Assembly: GCA_964463485.1 (NCBI GenBank)
Contig: CAYXDO010000048.1
Span: 1 to 64,000 of the forward strand
Direction: 5' to 3'
Source: CAYXDO01 sp964463485
GTDB taxonomy: Bacteria; Myxococcota; Kuafuiibacteriia; Kuafuiibacteriales; Kuafuiibacteriaceae
DNA length: 64,000 nt
Shown: positions 33,209-41,864 of the stretch, piece after piece
How positions within the stretch are numbered: position 1 is the first letter of the stretch
How the letters are laid out: each line of letters starts with the position of its first letter
The notes under the pieces: generated by a model
The model's database searches: none
What the model was told of the DNA's origin: nothing
Seen by the model: the letters and a program-made list of their open reading frames with translations, nothing else
Position numbers and translations under genes: made by a program

Positions 33209-34407
33209 TTGGCAACGACCTCCAAGTGACGAAGCATGACGTCGGCCTGGCTCGTGCTGATCGATTGTCCGCCGCCGACGGCTGGATACATCAAGAACGT
33301 CTGTCCCGCTTGTCCTGCCGGCGTGTCGTCCAGCTGGTCGGCGGTCCCGGTGATTTCGGACGTATGAAAGAGGCCGAGCCAGTGTCCGCCTTCGTGCGCC
33401 ATGACGTGGGCGAGCACGCGGGCGTCGCCGTTGGCGGCGGTGACTGCGACGGCCACGCCGGAGGACACCGTTCCAGGGCGAAGCGGAGGCCCTGGGAGCC
33501 CACCTGCGATCCCGCCGACCATTCCTCCCGGGATGCTGCCGACGAAGCGATCGACCAAGAAGTAGTGAAGGCCAGGCCCGTTGCCGAGGCTAAGCTGGAA
33601 CATCGGCCCGAGGCTGGCCGCCGTGACGTCGCGCGTGGCAAACGACGGATCGATGTCGTGGAACGAGACGGAGCCGAGCTCGATGTTGGCCTGCGCGTAG
33701 ATCTCCGCGAGTCGAGCGAGCGCGCCGGTGAGGAGGGCGGCCGTCGCCGTGTCCGTCGTGAGTCCCCCTGCACCGGTCAGATAGACGTGCACGTCGATCG
33801 ACGCGTGCGCGGTGACCGAAGACTTATAGTCGATGGCGACGGCGGCGTTGCCGGAGAATCCGTTGCCGTTGGCGACCTGTAGCCCGCGCACCTTCATGTG
33901 ATAGGTGCCGCCGCTGACGTTCACCGAGGGATTGTTGGGGAACAAAGCAGATGCGACCCCTTCCTTTCCCGTCACGCGATTGGGGCTCTTGAACTGGGCA
34001 GCGAACGGGCCGAGCAAGTAGCTCTCCAGTAGCGAGATGTTGGACGCGTCGTCGCTCACCAACAGGCCCGTCGGGCCGTCCAGCCGAGCGACGCCAAACA
34101 TGACCTCGACAGGACCTTGAATGACCACGGTGAAGGTCGTGACGTCGGCAGGGAGCTCGAAGGCGAGCTCGTCGCTCACGCCGTTCGAGAGCGTGACCGA
34201 CCCGAGCTCGATGCGGGTCGAGGGGACGAAGCCCCCGTCCGGCTCGGAGGCGTCGAGGGCGCCCACATCTGGCGGCTCCGCGGCATCCTCGACGGCCGCG
34301 TCTTCGATCGGGACCGATGCGTCTTCGGGTGGATCGTCGGTCAGCCGCTCTTCCTCGCAGGCCGCGAGGAAGAGGAGCAACGCGCTCGTCCAAGCTCGTG
34401 ATGACAC
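33205..34407 (-). CDS. Metzincin-type zinc metalloprotease lipoprotein
   Basis: The 400-residue protein has a lipobox (LLFLAAC, Cys17) followed by an acidic Asp/Glu/Pro linker. Residues 60-200 form a beta-rich region (IELGSVTLSNGVSDELAFELP). The catalytic part has HEGGHWLGLFH (338-348), which is the HExxHxxGxxH zinc motif of metzincins, and FLMYPAVG (Met373) as a likely Met-turn. The closest fit is the pappalysin or M43/M10-like branch. The family cleaves proteins outside the cytoplasm; the lipid anchor would hold it on the inner or outer membrane. Next genes downstream encode an exported HEAT protein, a membrane anchor and a C39-like peptidase. Confidence 0.85.
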   Translation of the reverse strand: MSSRAWTSALLLFLAACEEERLTDDPPEDASVPIEDAAVEDAAEPPDVGALDASEPDGGFVPSTRIELGSVTLSNGVSDELAFELPADVTTFTVVIQGPVEVMFGVARLDGPTGLLVSDDASNISLLESYLLGPFAAQFKSPNRVTGKEGVASALFPNNPSVNVSGGTYHMKVRGLQVANGNGFSGNAAVAIDYKSSVTAHASIDVHVYLTGAGGLTTDTATAALLTGALARLAEIYAQANIELGSVSFHDIDPSFATRDVTAASLGPMFQLSLGNGPGLHYFLVDRFVGSIPGGMVGGIAGGLPGPPLRPGTVSSGVAVAVTAANGDARVLAHVMAHEGGHWLGLFHTSEITGTADQLDDTPAGQAGQTFLMYPAVGGGQSISTSQADVMLRHLEVVAK

Positions 34408-34479
34408 GCGTTCAAAGTAGACCCATCGGGCACCGCGCCCATCCGCCCGGGAGCCAACGAGGCTTCCCTCTTCGGATCT

Positions 34480-35430
34480 TCAACCGAGCACGGAAGCGAC
34501 CGCCTCGAGCACGCGCTCGTGGAGCGCGCCGTTGGTGGCGACCACGCCGGAGTTGTTCGTGAGCTTTCGCCCGACCGAAAAATCGAGCGGGCGACCTCGG
34601 ACGTCTGTGAGCTTTCCGCCCGCTTCTTCGATCACGATCGATCCCGCGGCGTGGTCCCAGATCCACTCTTGGTAGTCCGCGCGCGTCGGAAGGCGAAGGT
34701 AGATGCTCGCGTCCCCGCGGGCCACGGTCGCGTACTTGACCTGACTATCCATGCGCAAAGGCGGCGCCGTGATGCCGAGGCGTCGACCGATCTCTGCCGA
34801 TTGAGCTTGATCGCTGTGGCCGGCTTCGACCGACTCTGTGAAACGAACGAGCTCCGATGATCGGGCCACCTCGATGATCGCTCCGTCGCCCGAACCGCTC
34901 AAAGGGTACACGCGGGAGCCTTCGCCACGGGAACCCGCGAACAGGAGCCCTCCGTCCAAGTTGGGACACCCAAGCACCCCGAGGGTGACTCGCCCGCCTT
35001 CGATCAGCGCGAGGGCCACCGCGAATTGCTCGCCCCGCAAGAAACCTTTGGTGCCGTCCACCGGGTCGAGCGTCCAGAAGCGATCCGTGTTGGGATTGCC
35101 GCTTCCGCGGTCGATCAGCGCGGACGTAGCCGCGCGGTCGACGGTGCGCCCGAGGATCTGCGACACATGTCGACAAACGGCTTCTGCGAGCGCCGGAGCC
35201 GCCCCCTCGAGCTCGTTGCTCGACTCCTCGCCCACCAAGACGTCCCCGGGCAGCGCGTCGGCGAGGGTCGCGGCGACGATGGCCTGCGCTGCGAAGTCCG
35301 CCACCGTCACCGGGCTCTTGTCCTTTTTCTGGATGGACTCGGACGTGACGAGCCCTTGGCGCACCTGGATTGCAGCGCGCGAGGCGGCCGCGACGGCGGC
35401 GAGGGCGACCTTCAAGTCGTTGCGATTCAT
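34480..35430 (-). CDS. 3'(2'),5'-bisphosphate nucleotidase (HAL2/CysQ family)
   Basis: The ATG at 35430 gives a 316-residue protein of the inositol-monophosphatase superfamily. The metal site reads KSPVTVADFAAQ, VGEES and FWTLDPVDGTKGFLRGEQFAVALALIE, and the second is YQEWIWDHAAGSIVIEEAGG. The GTKGFLRGEQFA phrase is the HAL2 subgroup signature. It should remove the 3'-phosphate from PAP or PAPS, relieving inhibition of sulfate assimilation. It lies 72 bp upstream of the metzincin gene on the same strand but appears functionally separate. Confidence 0.88.
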   Translation of the reverse strand: MNRNDLKVALAAVAAASRAAIQVRQGLVTSESIQKKDKSPVTVADFAAQAIVAATLADALPGDVLVGEESSNELEGAAPALAEAVCRHVSQILGRTVDRAATSALIDRGSGNPNTDRFWTLDPVDGTKGFLRGEQFAVALALIEGGRVTLGVLGCPNLDGGLLFAGSRGEGSRVYPLSGSGDGAIIEVARSSELVRFTESVEAGHSDQAQSAEIGRRLGITAPPLRMDSQVKYATVARGDASIYLRLPTRADYQEWIWDHAAGSIVIEEAGGKLTDVRGRPLDFSVGRKLTNNSGVVATNGALHERVLEAVASVLG

Positions 35431-35609
35431 CGCCGCTGTTTCGGAGCCGAGGCCCGTGCAGTCAAGCAATCGAGTCGCACAGCCGGTCGCGAATGGCCGG
35501 GTCTTTCGCAAACCCGCACGACCGGTTGCCGCACTGCGGCACGAGATCCGCCCGAGATCTCTGGGCTCGGGGTCTTGAATCGCGGCGGTGGCCGACCTAT
35601 CCTTGAGTC

Positions 35610-35717
35610 GTGGCGTGGGCTCTAGTCGCGGTTTTGGTCGGAGCTATCGTGTTGGGGCTCTCTGGTGGTGAGCCCGTTCGAGTTCCTGTCGAGGCCAAGC
35701 GCCCGAGGGCCAAGTAG
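35610..35717 (+). CDS. Possible 35-residue single-pass membrane peptide
   Basis: In the otherwise empty 365 bp between the nucleotidase and the GST starts, a GTG frame reads MAWALVAVLVGAIVLGLSGG, then a Pro/Lys/Arg-rich tail (EPVRVPVEAKRPRAK) and TAG. One strong helix followed by basic residues is typical of tiny membrane proteins, but the Shine-Dalgarno (ttgag) is weak and no neighbour supports it. The rest of the gap shows no feature. Confidence 0.3.
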   Translation: MAWALVAVLVGAIVLGLSGGEPVRVPVEAKRPRAK

Positions 35718-35795
35718 TTCCGGTGCCGCTTCAAGGCCTCGAATCCAGCACCAAGCCCACTTGCTCCGAGCCGTGAGCCGGTCCAATCTGCCAGC

Positions 35796-36533
35796 ATGAT
35801 CGAGGTCTTCTGGGCAAGTGGCAGCCCGAACTCCTGGCGTGTTCTCCTAGGGTTGGAGCTCAAAGGGCTCCCTTACGAATCGAGGCTGATCGAGCTCGGG
35901 AGAGCGGAGCAACGCACGCCTTCCTTCCTCGCGATGAACCCGCGCGGCAAGGTCCCGGTGCTCAAGGACGACGACTACATCGTCTACGAATCGGTCGCGA
36001 TCTTGGCGTACCTCGATCGCAAGTACGACCAAGGTACGAAGTTGTTCGGCGACGGACCCGAAGCGCTCGGCAAAGTCTGGCAGCAAGTCTCCGAGTGGAC
36101 GTCCTACGTGGAGCCCGCAATCCTCGAGTTTGCACGGCCCATCTTCTACGGGCGCGCGGCAGAGCAAGCGCCGCGCTTGCGAGAGATCGTGGACTTCTTG
36201 ATGGTCGAATACGGCGTGCTCGAGAGCCGACTCACGCTCGACGAGTGGATCGTCGGAGACACGCCTACGGCCGCCGAGTGCTTGGTCTACCCAACCACGC
36301 AGTACCTCTTGCGCGCGGCAAGAAAAGACGACGCGCGCGCCCTCGATCTCGGCCTGCTGCCCTTCGAGGAGCGTTTCCCGGCAGTCGCACGTTGGATGCG
36401 CAGCGTCGAATCGTTGCCCGGGTACGAGCGAACGTATCCACCTCACTGGCGGCCGGCGCCGATCCTGCCCAGCCCGCCCGTGACGATCCCCGACCCGGTC
36501 GTGCTCGTCCCCGATCCGCCGCCCGCTGAGTGA
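35796..36533 (+). CDS. Glutathione S-transferase family protein
   Basis: The 245-residue protein has the thioredoxin-like N-terminal domain (IEVFWASGSPNSWRVLLGLELKGLPYE) with Ser9/Ser13 candidates for the catalytic residue, cis-Pro in GKVPVL and ESVAILAYLDRKY for glutathione binding. The C-terminal helical domain (about 90-210) ends FPAVARWMRSVESLPGYERTYP. A Pro-rich tail closes the protein. Such enzymes conjugate or isomerise with glutathione. The M28 peptidase starts in its stop (GTGA). Confidence 0.88.
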   Translation: MIEVFWASGSPNSWRVLLGLELKGLPYESRLIELGRAEQRTPSFLAMNPRGKVPVLKDDDYIVYESVAILAYLDRKYDQGTKLFGDGPEALGKVWQQVSEWTSYVEPAILEFARPIFYGRAAEQAPRLREIVDFLMVEYGVLESRLTLDEWIVGDTPTAAECLVYPTTQYLLRAARKDDARALDLGLLPFEERFPAVARWMRSVESLPGYERTYPPHWRPAPILPSPPVTIPDPVVLVPDPPPAE

Positions 36534-37519
36534 CCAGCGCTTTTTTGGCGATCGCCTGGGGGCTCCTCGCGGCGATCGGCGCCTTCTGGTGGTTCACGGT
36601 CGAGCCACGGCTCCTTCGGCGCCGGCCGAAATTCGTCGCCGAGGTCAGCCCGGCGCGCCTCGAACGCGACGTGAGGATTCTGTCAGGTGAGCTCGGCCCT
36701 CGGGACTACGCTCACCCCCGAGAGCTCGACGAGGTCGTCCGATTCATCGTGACGGAGCTTCGAAGCGCTGGGGTTCAGGTGTCCGAGCAGGCTTTCGAAG
36801 TCGAGGGCCTCCCGTTCAAGAACGTGGTGGGCATCGTTGGACCTCAAACCAAAGAGCGAATCGTGGTCGGCGCGCACTTCGATACGTGCGGGCCGTTGCC
36901 CGGCGCCGACGACAACGCGAGCGGAGTCGCCGCGCTCCTCGAGCTCGCTCGGGTGCTCGCTCAGCAAGAGCTGCCGCTCGCCGTCGAGCTCGTCGCCTAC
37001 AACCTCGAGGAGCCCCCGTTCTTCGGCACCGAAGCCATGGGGAGCGCCATCCACGCAGACGAGCTCCACTCCACCGGAAAAGCAGTTCGGTTCATGGTCT
37101 CGCTCGAGATGCTCGGCTTCTTCAGCGATGCACCGAATTCCCAACGATATCCTTCCAGGTTCCTCGAGTGGCTCCACCCAGGCGTCGGCGACTTCATCAC
37201 CGTCGTCGGAACCTTCGGGCAGAAGCGAATCACGAGCGAAATCCGCGAGAAGATGGCGGCCGCTTCGTCCGTGCCGGTTCGATCGATCACCGCGAGCCGC
37301 TCGATCACGGGGATCGATTACTCCGATCACCGCAACTACTGGAACCGCGGCTACCCGGCCGTGATGGTCACGGACACCTCGTTCTTTCGGAACCCGCACT
37401 ACCACACCGAAACAGACACCTTCGACACGCTCGACTACGAGCGCATGGCGGAGGTCGTTCGGGGCGTAGCCAACGCCATCGTCGACAACGCTCCCAGCCC
37501 GATCAGTTCGCGGTCTTGA
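36530..37519 (+). CDS. M28 family zinc aminopeptidase, membrane anchored
   Basis: The 329-residue protein has one N-terminal helix (AFLAIAWGLLAAIGAFWWF, 4-22), so its catalytic part is periplasmic. The M28 co-catalytic zinc site is complete: VVGAHFDTCGPLPGADDNASG (first His, bridging Asp), NLEE (Glu base and ligand), YSDHRNYW and PHYHTETDTFD (last His). It should act on peptides with a free N-terminus. It overlaps the GST stop by four bases. Its 3' end overlaps the convergent kinase gene by 17 bp. Confidence 0.88.
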   Translation: MTSAFLAIAWGLLAAIGAFWWFTVEPRLLRRRPKFVAEVSPARLERDVRILSGELGPRDYAHPRELDEVVRFIVTELRSAGVQVSEQAFEVEGLPFKNVVGIVGPQTKERIVVGAHFDTCGPLPGADDNASGVAALLELARVLAQQELPLAVELVAYNLEEPPFFGTEAMGSAIHADELHSTGKAVRFMVSLEMLGFFSDAPNSQRYPSRFLEWLHPGVGDFITVVGTFGQKRITSEIREKMAAASSVPVRSITASRSITGIDYSDHRNYWNRGYPAVMVTDTSFFRNPHYHTETDTFDTLDYERMAEVVRGVANAIVDNAPSPISSRS

Positions 37520-39254
37520 ACCGCGCGAGCCCTCTTTCGAGCTCCGAACGCATGCAGTCGCTGGCGGAGAAAAGCCCCAAAAATCCACCGCGCCGCCCGG
37601 CTTCCTTCTTGAGCGCCGGAACGACCGCGGGGTCTTCGAGCGCGACGAGTCGCGTCACGTACCACTTGCGGATCTCACAATCGCTCCTCGATTCGCGCTC
37701 CAGCTCGGTCAAGAGGTAGCTCGTGGGCCCGAGCAGCCCCGTGCGCGTGAGCCGCTCCACGCCCTCGTAGGCGCTGCGACGAAGCGAACCGGTCGGAGCG
37801 CTCCGCGAGAGCTCCGCGAGGAAAGGTGCGCTCTCGATGTCGCCGTGCTCGGCGATGGCTTTCAACAGGTCGATGCCCTTTGGGCGATCACGTTCGAGGA
37901 GGACACGAGTCTGAGACTCGACGTCTTTGTCCGCTGCGAGGTTCCCGTCTCCGACGATCGCTTGGTTGTATTCGACCAGGCCCGCGGGCACGTCGTTTTC
38001 CGCGAACGCGACCTTGCCCAACACGAGATGCACACGCGGATCGTTCGGAGCCTCCGTCGCGGCGCGAGCGGCGAGGACCTTGGCCGACTTCACGTCACCT
38101 CTGGCGAGGGCCTGCTCCGCGCGCTCGAGCGACGACGGAAGAACGGTGCGCCGCATGAGCAAAAGCGCGGAACCTCCGAGCGTGATCAACACGGCGGTCA
38201 CCGCCAGCGCTCTCCATCGAAAGGCGCGCGGGGGCTCGACCGAAATCGGATCTCGCGTTCGTTCTTCGGGCCTCGTCTGTGAAGGTCGCGACGCGGAAGA
38301 GTCGGCGCGACGCGTGACAGGATGCTCACCGGATCGCGCTCGCACGAGCGTCGCGTCGACGGGCTCAGGAGCTGGATCGCGAATGAACGTCTGGTCGATC
38401 GGAACGGCTCGGCGTTCGACCAACGCACCGAGGAGCTCGTCGCGAAACGCGCGCGCGCTGTCGAAGCGATCCTCGGGCATCTTCTCGAGCGCTCGAGCGA
38501 CGATCGAAGCGAGCCGCCCCACGTCGACCCCGGGCTCCTCGGTGTACACGAGCGCAGGCGCTGGCTCGCCGACGACCTTTCGCAAGATCTCTCCGGCTGA
38601 CTTGCCATCGAACGGTGGACCGCCCGACAACAGCTCGTAGAGGATCGTACCGGCCGCGTAGAGATCCGCGCGCGCGTCGACTTGCTCTCCGCTCGCTTGT
38701 TCGGGCGCCATGTAACGCGGCGTGCCGAAGACGGTGCCTTCACGAGTGAGCGACTCCCCTTCCGCGTCGGCGAGCTTGGCCAGACCGAAGTCGAGCACCT
38801 TCACGACCTTTCGACCGGACCTCTCGACGATCATCACATTGTCCGGCTTGAGATCGCGGTGAACGACGCCTTGACCGTGAGCATGCTCGAGGGCCTCGAG
38901 GATCTGTCCAACGACGTCGACGGCTTCGCTGGTCGGCAGGCGCGGCGCTTCGCGTCGAGAGAGCGGCGTCCCCGCGACGAGCTCCATGACCATGAACAAC
39001 CCGTGCGGCCCGTCGCCGAAGTCGGTCACGCGAACGATCCCAGGGTGATCGAGCCGCGCGATCGACTTTGCCTCGCGCAAAAACCGCTCGGGGAGAGTCG
39101 GCGTGAGCGTCGCGTCGGGCTTGAGGAGCTTCATCGCGAGCTTCACGCCCATGTGAACGTGCTCGACGAGATAGACGCTCCCCATCGCGCCTTCGCCGAG
39201 CTGCGAGACGACGCGGTAGCGGTCGCCGACGATGGTTCCTTCCTCAAGCGCCAA
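37503..39254 (-). CDS. Transmembrane Ser/Thr protein kinase with TPR-like C-terminus
   Basis: The 583-residue protein has an active-looking Hanks kinase (about 12-275): LGEGAMGSVY (Gly-loop, 19-28), Lys42 in AMKLL, HRDLKPDN (132-139), DFG (155-157) and GTPRYMAPE. A Pro/Arg-rich linker leads to one helix (ALAVTAVLITLGGSALLLM, about 348-366), then a helical TPR-like domain outside (about 370-580). No PASTA or other known sensor is present. The TTG start overlaps the SDR gene by 11 bp. Such kinases are abundant in myxobacteria; the signal is unknown. Confidence 0.9.
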   Translation of the reverse strand: MALEEGTIVGDRYRVVSQLGEGAMGSVYLVEHVHMGVKLAMKLLKPDATLTPTLPERFLREAKSIARLDHPGIVRVTDFGDGPHGLFMVMELVAGTPLSRREAPRLPTSEAVDVVGQILEALEHAHGQGVVHRDLKPDNVMIVERSGRKVVKVLDFGLAKLADAEGESLTREGTVFGTPRYMAPEQASGEQVDARADLYAAGTILYELLSGGPPFDGKSAGEILRKVVGEPAPALVYTEEPGVDVGRLASIVARALEKMPEDRFDSARAFRDELLGALVERRAVPIDQTFIRDPAPEPVDATLVRARSGEHPVTRRADSSASRPSQTRPEERTRDPISVEPPRAFRWRALAVTAVLITLGGSALLLMRRTVLPSSLERAEQALARGDVKSAKVLAARAATEAPNDPRVHLVLGKVAFAENDVPAGLVEYNQAIVGDGNLAADKDVESQTRVLLERDRPKGIDLLKAIAEHGDIESAPFLAELSRSAPTGSLRRSAYEGVERLTRTGLLGPTSYLLTELERESRSDCEIRKWYVTRLVALEDPAVVPALKKEAGRRGGFLGLFSASDCMRSELERGLARFKTAN

Positions 39255-40029
39255 CGGTCAACCCGCCGTCCAACACGAACACCTGCCCCGTCACGAACGA
39301 CGACGCATCACTCGCAAGGTACAAGGCGGCCTGACTGATGTCTTCGGGCTGACCCACGCGGCCGAGCGGCGTCTTCGACACCAAGGGCTCGCGGATCATG
39401 TCGGACTCGAGCAACGCGCGCGCGAACCGAGTCTCCACGAGCCCCGGCGCCAGCGCGTTGACGCGGATGTTCTTCGATCCGAGCTCGATCGCGAGCGTCT
39501 TGGTCATCGAGATCACCGCGGCCTTCGTCATCCCGTAGACGCCTTGGAGCGGCGCGCCCACGAGGCCCATGATACTCGCAACGTTGACGATCGAGCCGGG
39601 AGCTCCGCGTGAATCCAAGTGGGCGACGAGCGCCTTGGTTGTCGCGAAGTAGCCCTTGACGTTGACCTCGAACGTCTTGTCCCAGGCGCCCCAGTCGGTA
39701 TCGAGGAGCGCCCCAAAATAGGGGTTGGTCGCCGCGTTGTTCACCAGGATGTCGACTTTTCCGAACGACTCGATCGCGGAGCGGAACAGCGCTTCGACGT
39801 CTTCCGCTTTGCCGGTGTGACAAGGGCGTGCGACGGCCTGCCCTCCCGCCGCGTGGATCTCGAGCGCGACGGCTTCCAAGCCTTCGGCTTTGCGAGCCGC
39901 GAGGACGAGCTTGGCGCCTGCGTCGGCGAAAGAACGCGCGATCGCGGCGCCGATCCCGCGACTGGCTCCGGTGATGATGGCGACTTTGTCGTCGAGGCGG
40001 AGGTTGTTGGTCGAGATCGGTGTTGGCAT
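39244..40029 (-). CDS. Short-chain dehydrogenase/reductase (classical SDR)
   Basis: The 261-residue protein has TGASRGIG (21-28) for the cofactor, NNAA, the catalytic Ser in IVNVASIMG and YGMTK (Tyr and Lys), and the FabG-like end SSFVTGQVFVLDGGLTVGA. It oxidises or reduces an alcohol/ketone; the phrase VNALAPGLVETRFA fits a dehydrogenase family near the human DHRS4 type, but the substrate is not fixed. Its 3' end overlaps the kinase start by 11 bp. Confidence 0.9.
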   Translation of the reverse strand: MPTPISTNNLRLDDKVAIITGASRGIGAAIARSFADAGAKLVLAARKAEGLEAVALEIHAAGGQAVARPCHTGKAEDVEALFRSAIESFGKVDILVNNAATNPYFGALLDTDWGAWDKTFEVNVKGYFATTKALVAHLDSRGAPGSIVNVASIMGLVGAPLQGVYGMTKAAVISMTKTLAIELGSKNIRVNALAPGLVETRFARALLESDMIREPLVSKTPLGRVGQPEDISQAALYLASDASSFVTGQVFVLDGGLTVGA

Positions 40030-40178
40030 ACCTACTCCTAGCGCCCGTTGGGGAACGAGCGCATCACACGTCTGGTCTCAACGACGTTCGCAACGGGATT
40101 TCCGGGGTCCGTCGCGACGTGTCAACTGGCGCCCTCGATACCCTTGACGGTCAGTCGTAGGCCCCCGAGCATCCCGAC

Positions 40179-40949
40179 ATGTCGAAGCACCTCGCTGTTT
40201 TCGTCGGGCTCGGAGCCCTGTGCTCTGCCCACCCGGTCCAAGCTCAGCTCGTCGTGCCGCGAGGAACTCTCGAGGTCCAACTCGGCCTGGGCGATCACTC
40301 GATCAATGACTCGGTCACGCCGTACCCCTCGCTCGGAGGCACGCGGGGCCTCACTCTTTTGAAGGTCAAGGGGTATGGCGATCTCTTCGCGGGCATCGGA
40401 ATCGGCGGCGCCTACGGAGTGGCCGAGAACTTCGAGATCGAGACTCTCCTGATCCCGCTCCAAATCGCTCCCGACGGCAATTTTGGAGACATCCAACTCA
40501 ACGGTCGGTACCAATTTCTGACGGGTGAGTTCTCGGCCGCCGTTCAGCTCGCCATGCAGATTCCGACGTGGTCCTACTTTGGGCTCGGGTTCGGGCTCCC
40601 CATCGCTGCGATGCTCGGCCCAGACCTGAAGCTCCTGAGCGGCGTCGAGCTCGAGGTGATTTTTACTCCGGGGAGCTCCCTCGTGAACTTGGACGTGCCC
40701 GCCACGTTCTTGGCGAGAATGTCCGAGACCGCCAGGGTCGGCCTCCGCACTGGGCTCGTCCTCTATGACTTTCGGACGGAGATCGTCGCGGTCCCGCTCG
40801 GTGTCGTGGCAGAGTTCGACGCGGGTCGCGCCACGATCGTTCCCGCGTTCATCTGGCCGGCGTTCCTGAACTCGGATGGCGTGCTGATCGAGACCTTCGC
40901 CATCAACATCGGCGTGCGAGTCAGGTTCGACGAGCTCGGCGCGAGCTGA
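40179..40949 (+). CDS. Predicted outer-membrane beta-barrel protein
   Basis: The 256-residue protein has a signal peptide (AVFVGLGALCSAHPVQA/QL) and amphipathic strands separated by short turns (YGDLFAGIGIGGAYGVAENFEIETLLI, SYFGLGFGLPIAAMLG), with the porin-like AINIGVRVRFDELGA end. No substrate is suggested. Its last 29 bp overlap the convergent MYXO-CTERM-like gene. Confidence 0.7.
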   Translation: MSKHLAVFVGLGALCSAHPVQAQLVVPRGTLEVQLGLGDHSINDSVTPYPSLGGTRGLTLLKVKGYGDLFAGIGIGGAYGVAENFEIETLLIPLQIAPDGNFGDIQLNGRYQFLTGEFSAAVQLAMQIPTWSYFGLGFGLPIAAMLGPDLKLLSGVELEVIFTPGSSLVNLDVPATFLARMSETARVGLRTGLVLYDFRTEIVAVPLGVVAEFDAGRATIVPAFIWPAFLNSDGVLIETFAINIGVRVRFDELGAS

Positions 40950-41775
40950 ATCGGCGAGCGCAACAGACCAAGAGCGAGAGCGCCAACGCTCCGTAGGAGC
41001 GGGGCCGCGACGTCTCTGCGCAGCTGCAACCAGACTCGGTCGTTGGCTTGGTCGTCTTGGCTGATTTCGCTCCCGTGTCGAGCAACCCAGGCACACCCGC
41101 GTCGACGTTCGTCGAGGCGTCTCGATTCGCCGGGATTCCGGTATCGACACCGGGCGTTCCGGAGTCGACGGACGTGCCTGAGTCGACAGTCGCGCCCGCA
41201 TCGGTCGTCACCGCGGAAACGCACGATCCCGACGTGTCGCACTCGAGCCCTACGTCGCAGAGCACCGTGTCATCGCAATAGCCGTTCTCCGGAGCGCCCA
41301 CGCACGCGCCGTTTTCGCAGCGCGCGTCATAAGTCAGGCAGTCGATCACCCACGGCTGATTGACGTTGCAGACCACCAGCAGTTGGTCCCCGTTGCACGT
41401 CCCTTCGTCGTCGGCCGTGCACGGGCCGAGGTTCTCGAAGCAAGTCTGCGCATCCAAAGTGTCGAGACAGCCGGGATTCGTACCCTGGCAGAACATGCTC
41501 ACGTAGTCGCCGTTTTTGTCCTGGCCAAGACACTCGGCCGCCGCCGGCAGCGCGCAGTCGACGCCGTACGTCGAATCGATCGTCATACAAATGGCCCCCG
41601 GATCGACGTCTGCGACGCAGTCCACCGTCGCCAGCTCCATGGTGGCCTGGTCGCAGTAGGCCACGACGTTGCCGCGGCACTCGCCGGCCTCCGTCACCGC
41701 GCCGCAAGGCTCCGCGTTCGCGTTGCCGGTCAGGAGCACGAAAGGAATGATCGCGCTGAGGAGGGTTCGCCGCAT
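40921..41775 (-). CDS. Cys-rich surface protein with MYXO-CTERM-like sorting signal
   Basis: The ATG at 41775 gives a 284-residue protein with signal peptide (SAIIPFVLLTGNANA/EP), many Cys pairs (CGAVTEAGECRGNVVAYC, CENGACVGAPENGYC), a Thr/Ser/Asp/Val-rich linker (ATVDSGTSVDSGTPG) and the C-terminus SGCSCAETSRP, a helix (YGALALSLLVCC), then ARRFSSRRARR. Cys motif, helix and basic tail in that order are the MYXO-CTERM tripartite signal, which directs proteins to processing and surface anchoring in Myxococcota. It supports the taxonomic assignment. Its 3' end overlaps the barrel-protein gene by 29 bp. Confidence 0.8.
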   Translation of the reverse strand: MRRTLLSAIIPFVLLTGNANAEPCGAVTEAGECRGNVVAYCDQATMELATVDCVADVDPGAICMTIDSTYGVDCALPAAAECLGQDKNGDYVSMFCQGTNPGCLDTLDAQTCFENLGPCTADDEGTCNGDQLLVVCNVNQPWVIDCLTYDARCENGACVGAPENGYCDDTVLCDVGLECDTSGSCVSAVTTDAGATVDSGTSVDSGTPGVDTGIPANRDASTNVDAGVPGLLDTGAKSAKTTKPTTESGCSCAETSRPRSYGALALSLLVCCARRFSSRRARRT

Positions 41776-41864
41776 TCGCACACCCAACCGAACGGAGCGC
41801 TCGGGGTCAAGGTGCTCTTCGAGTTTCGGTTGCGTAAGAGTCCCCGACCCCGCACATCCAGAGC

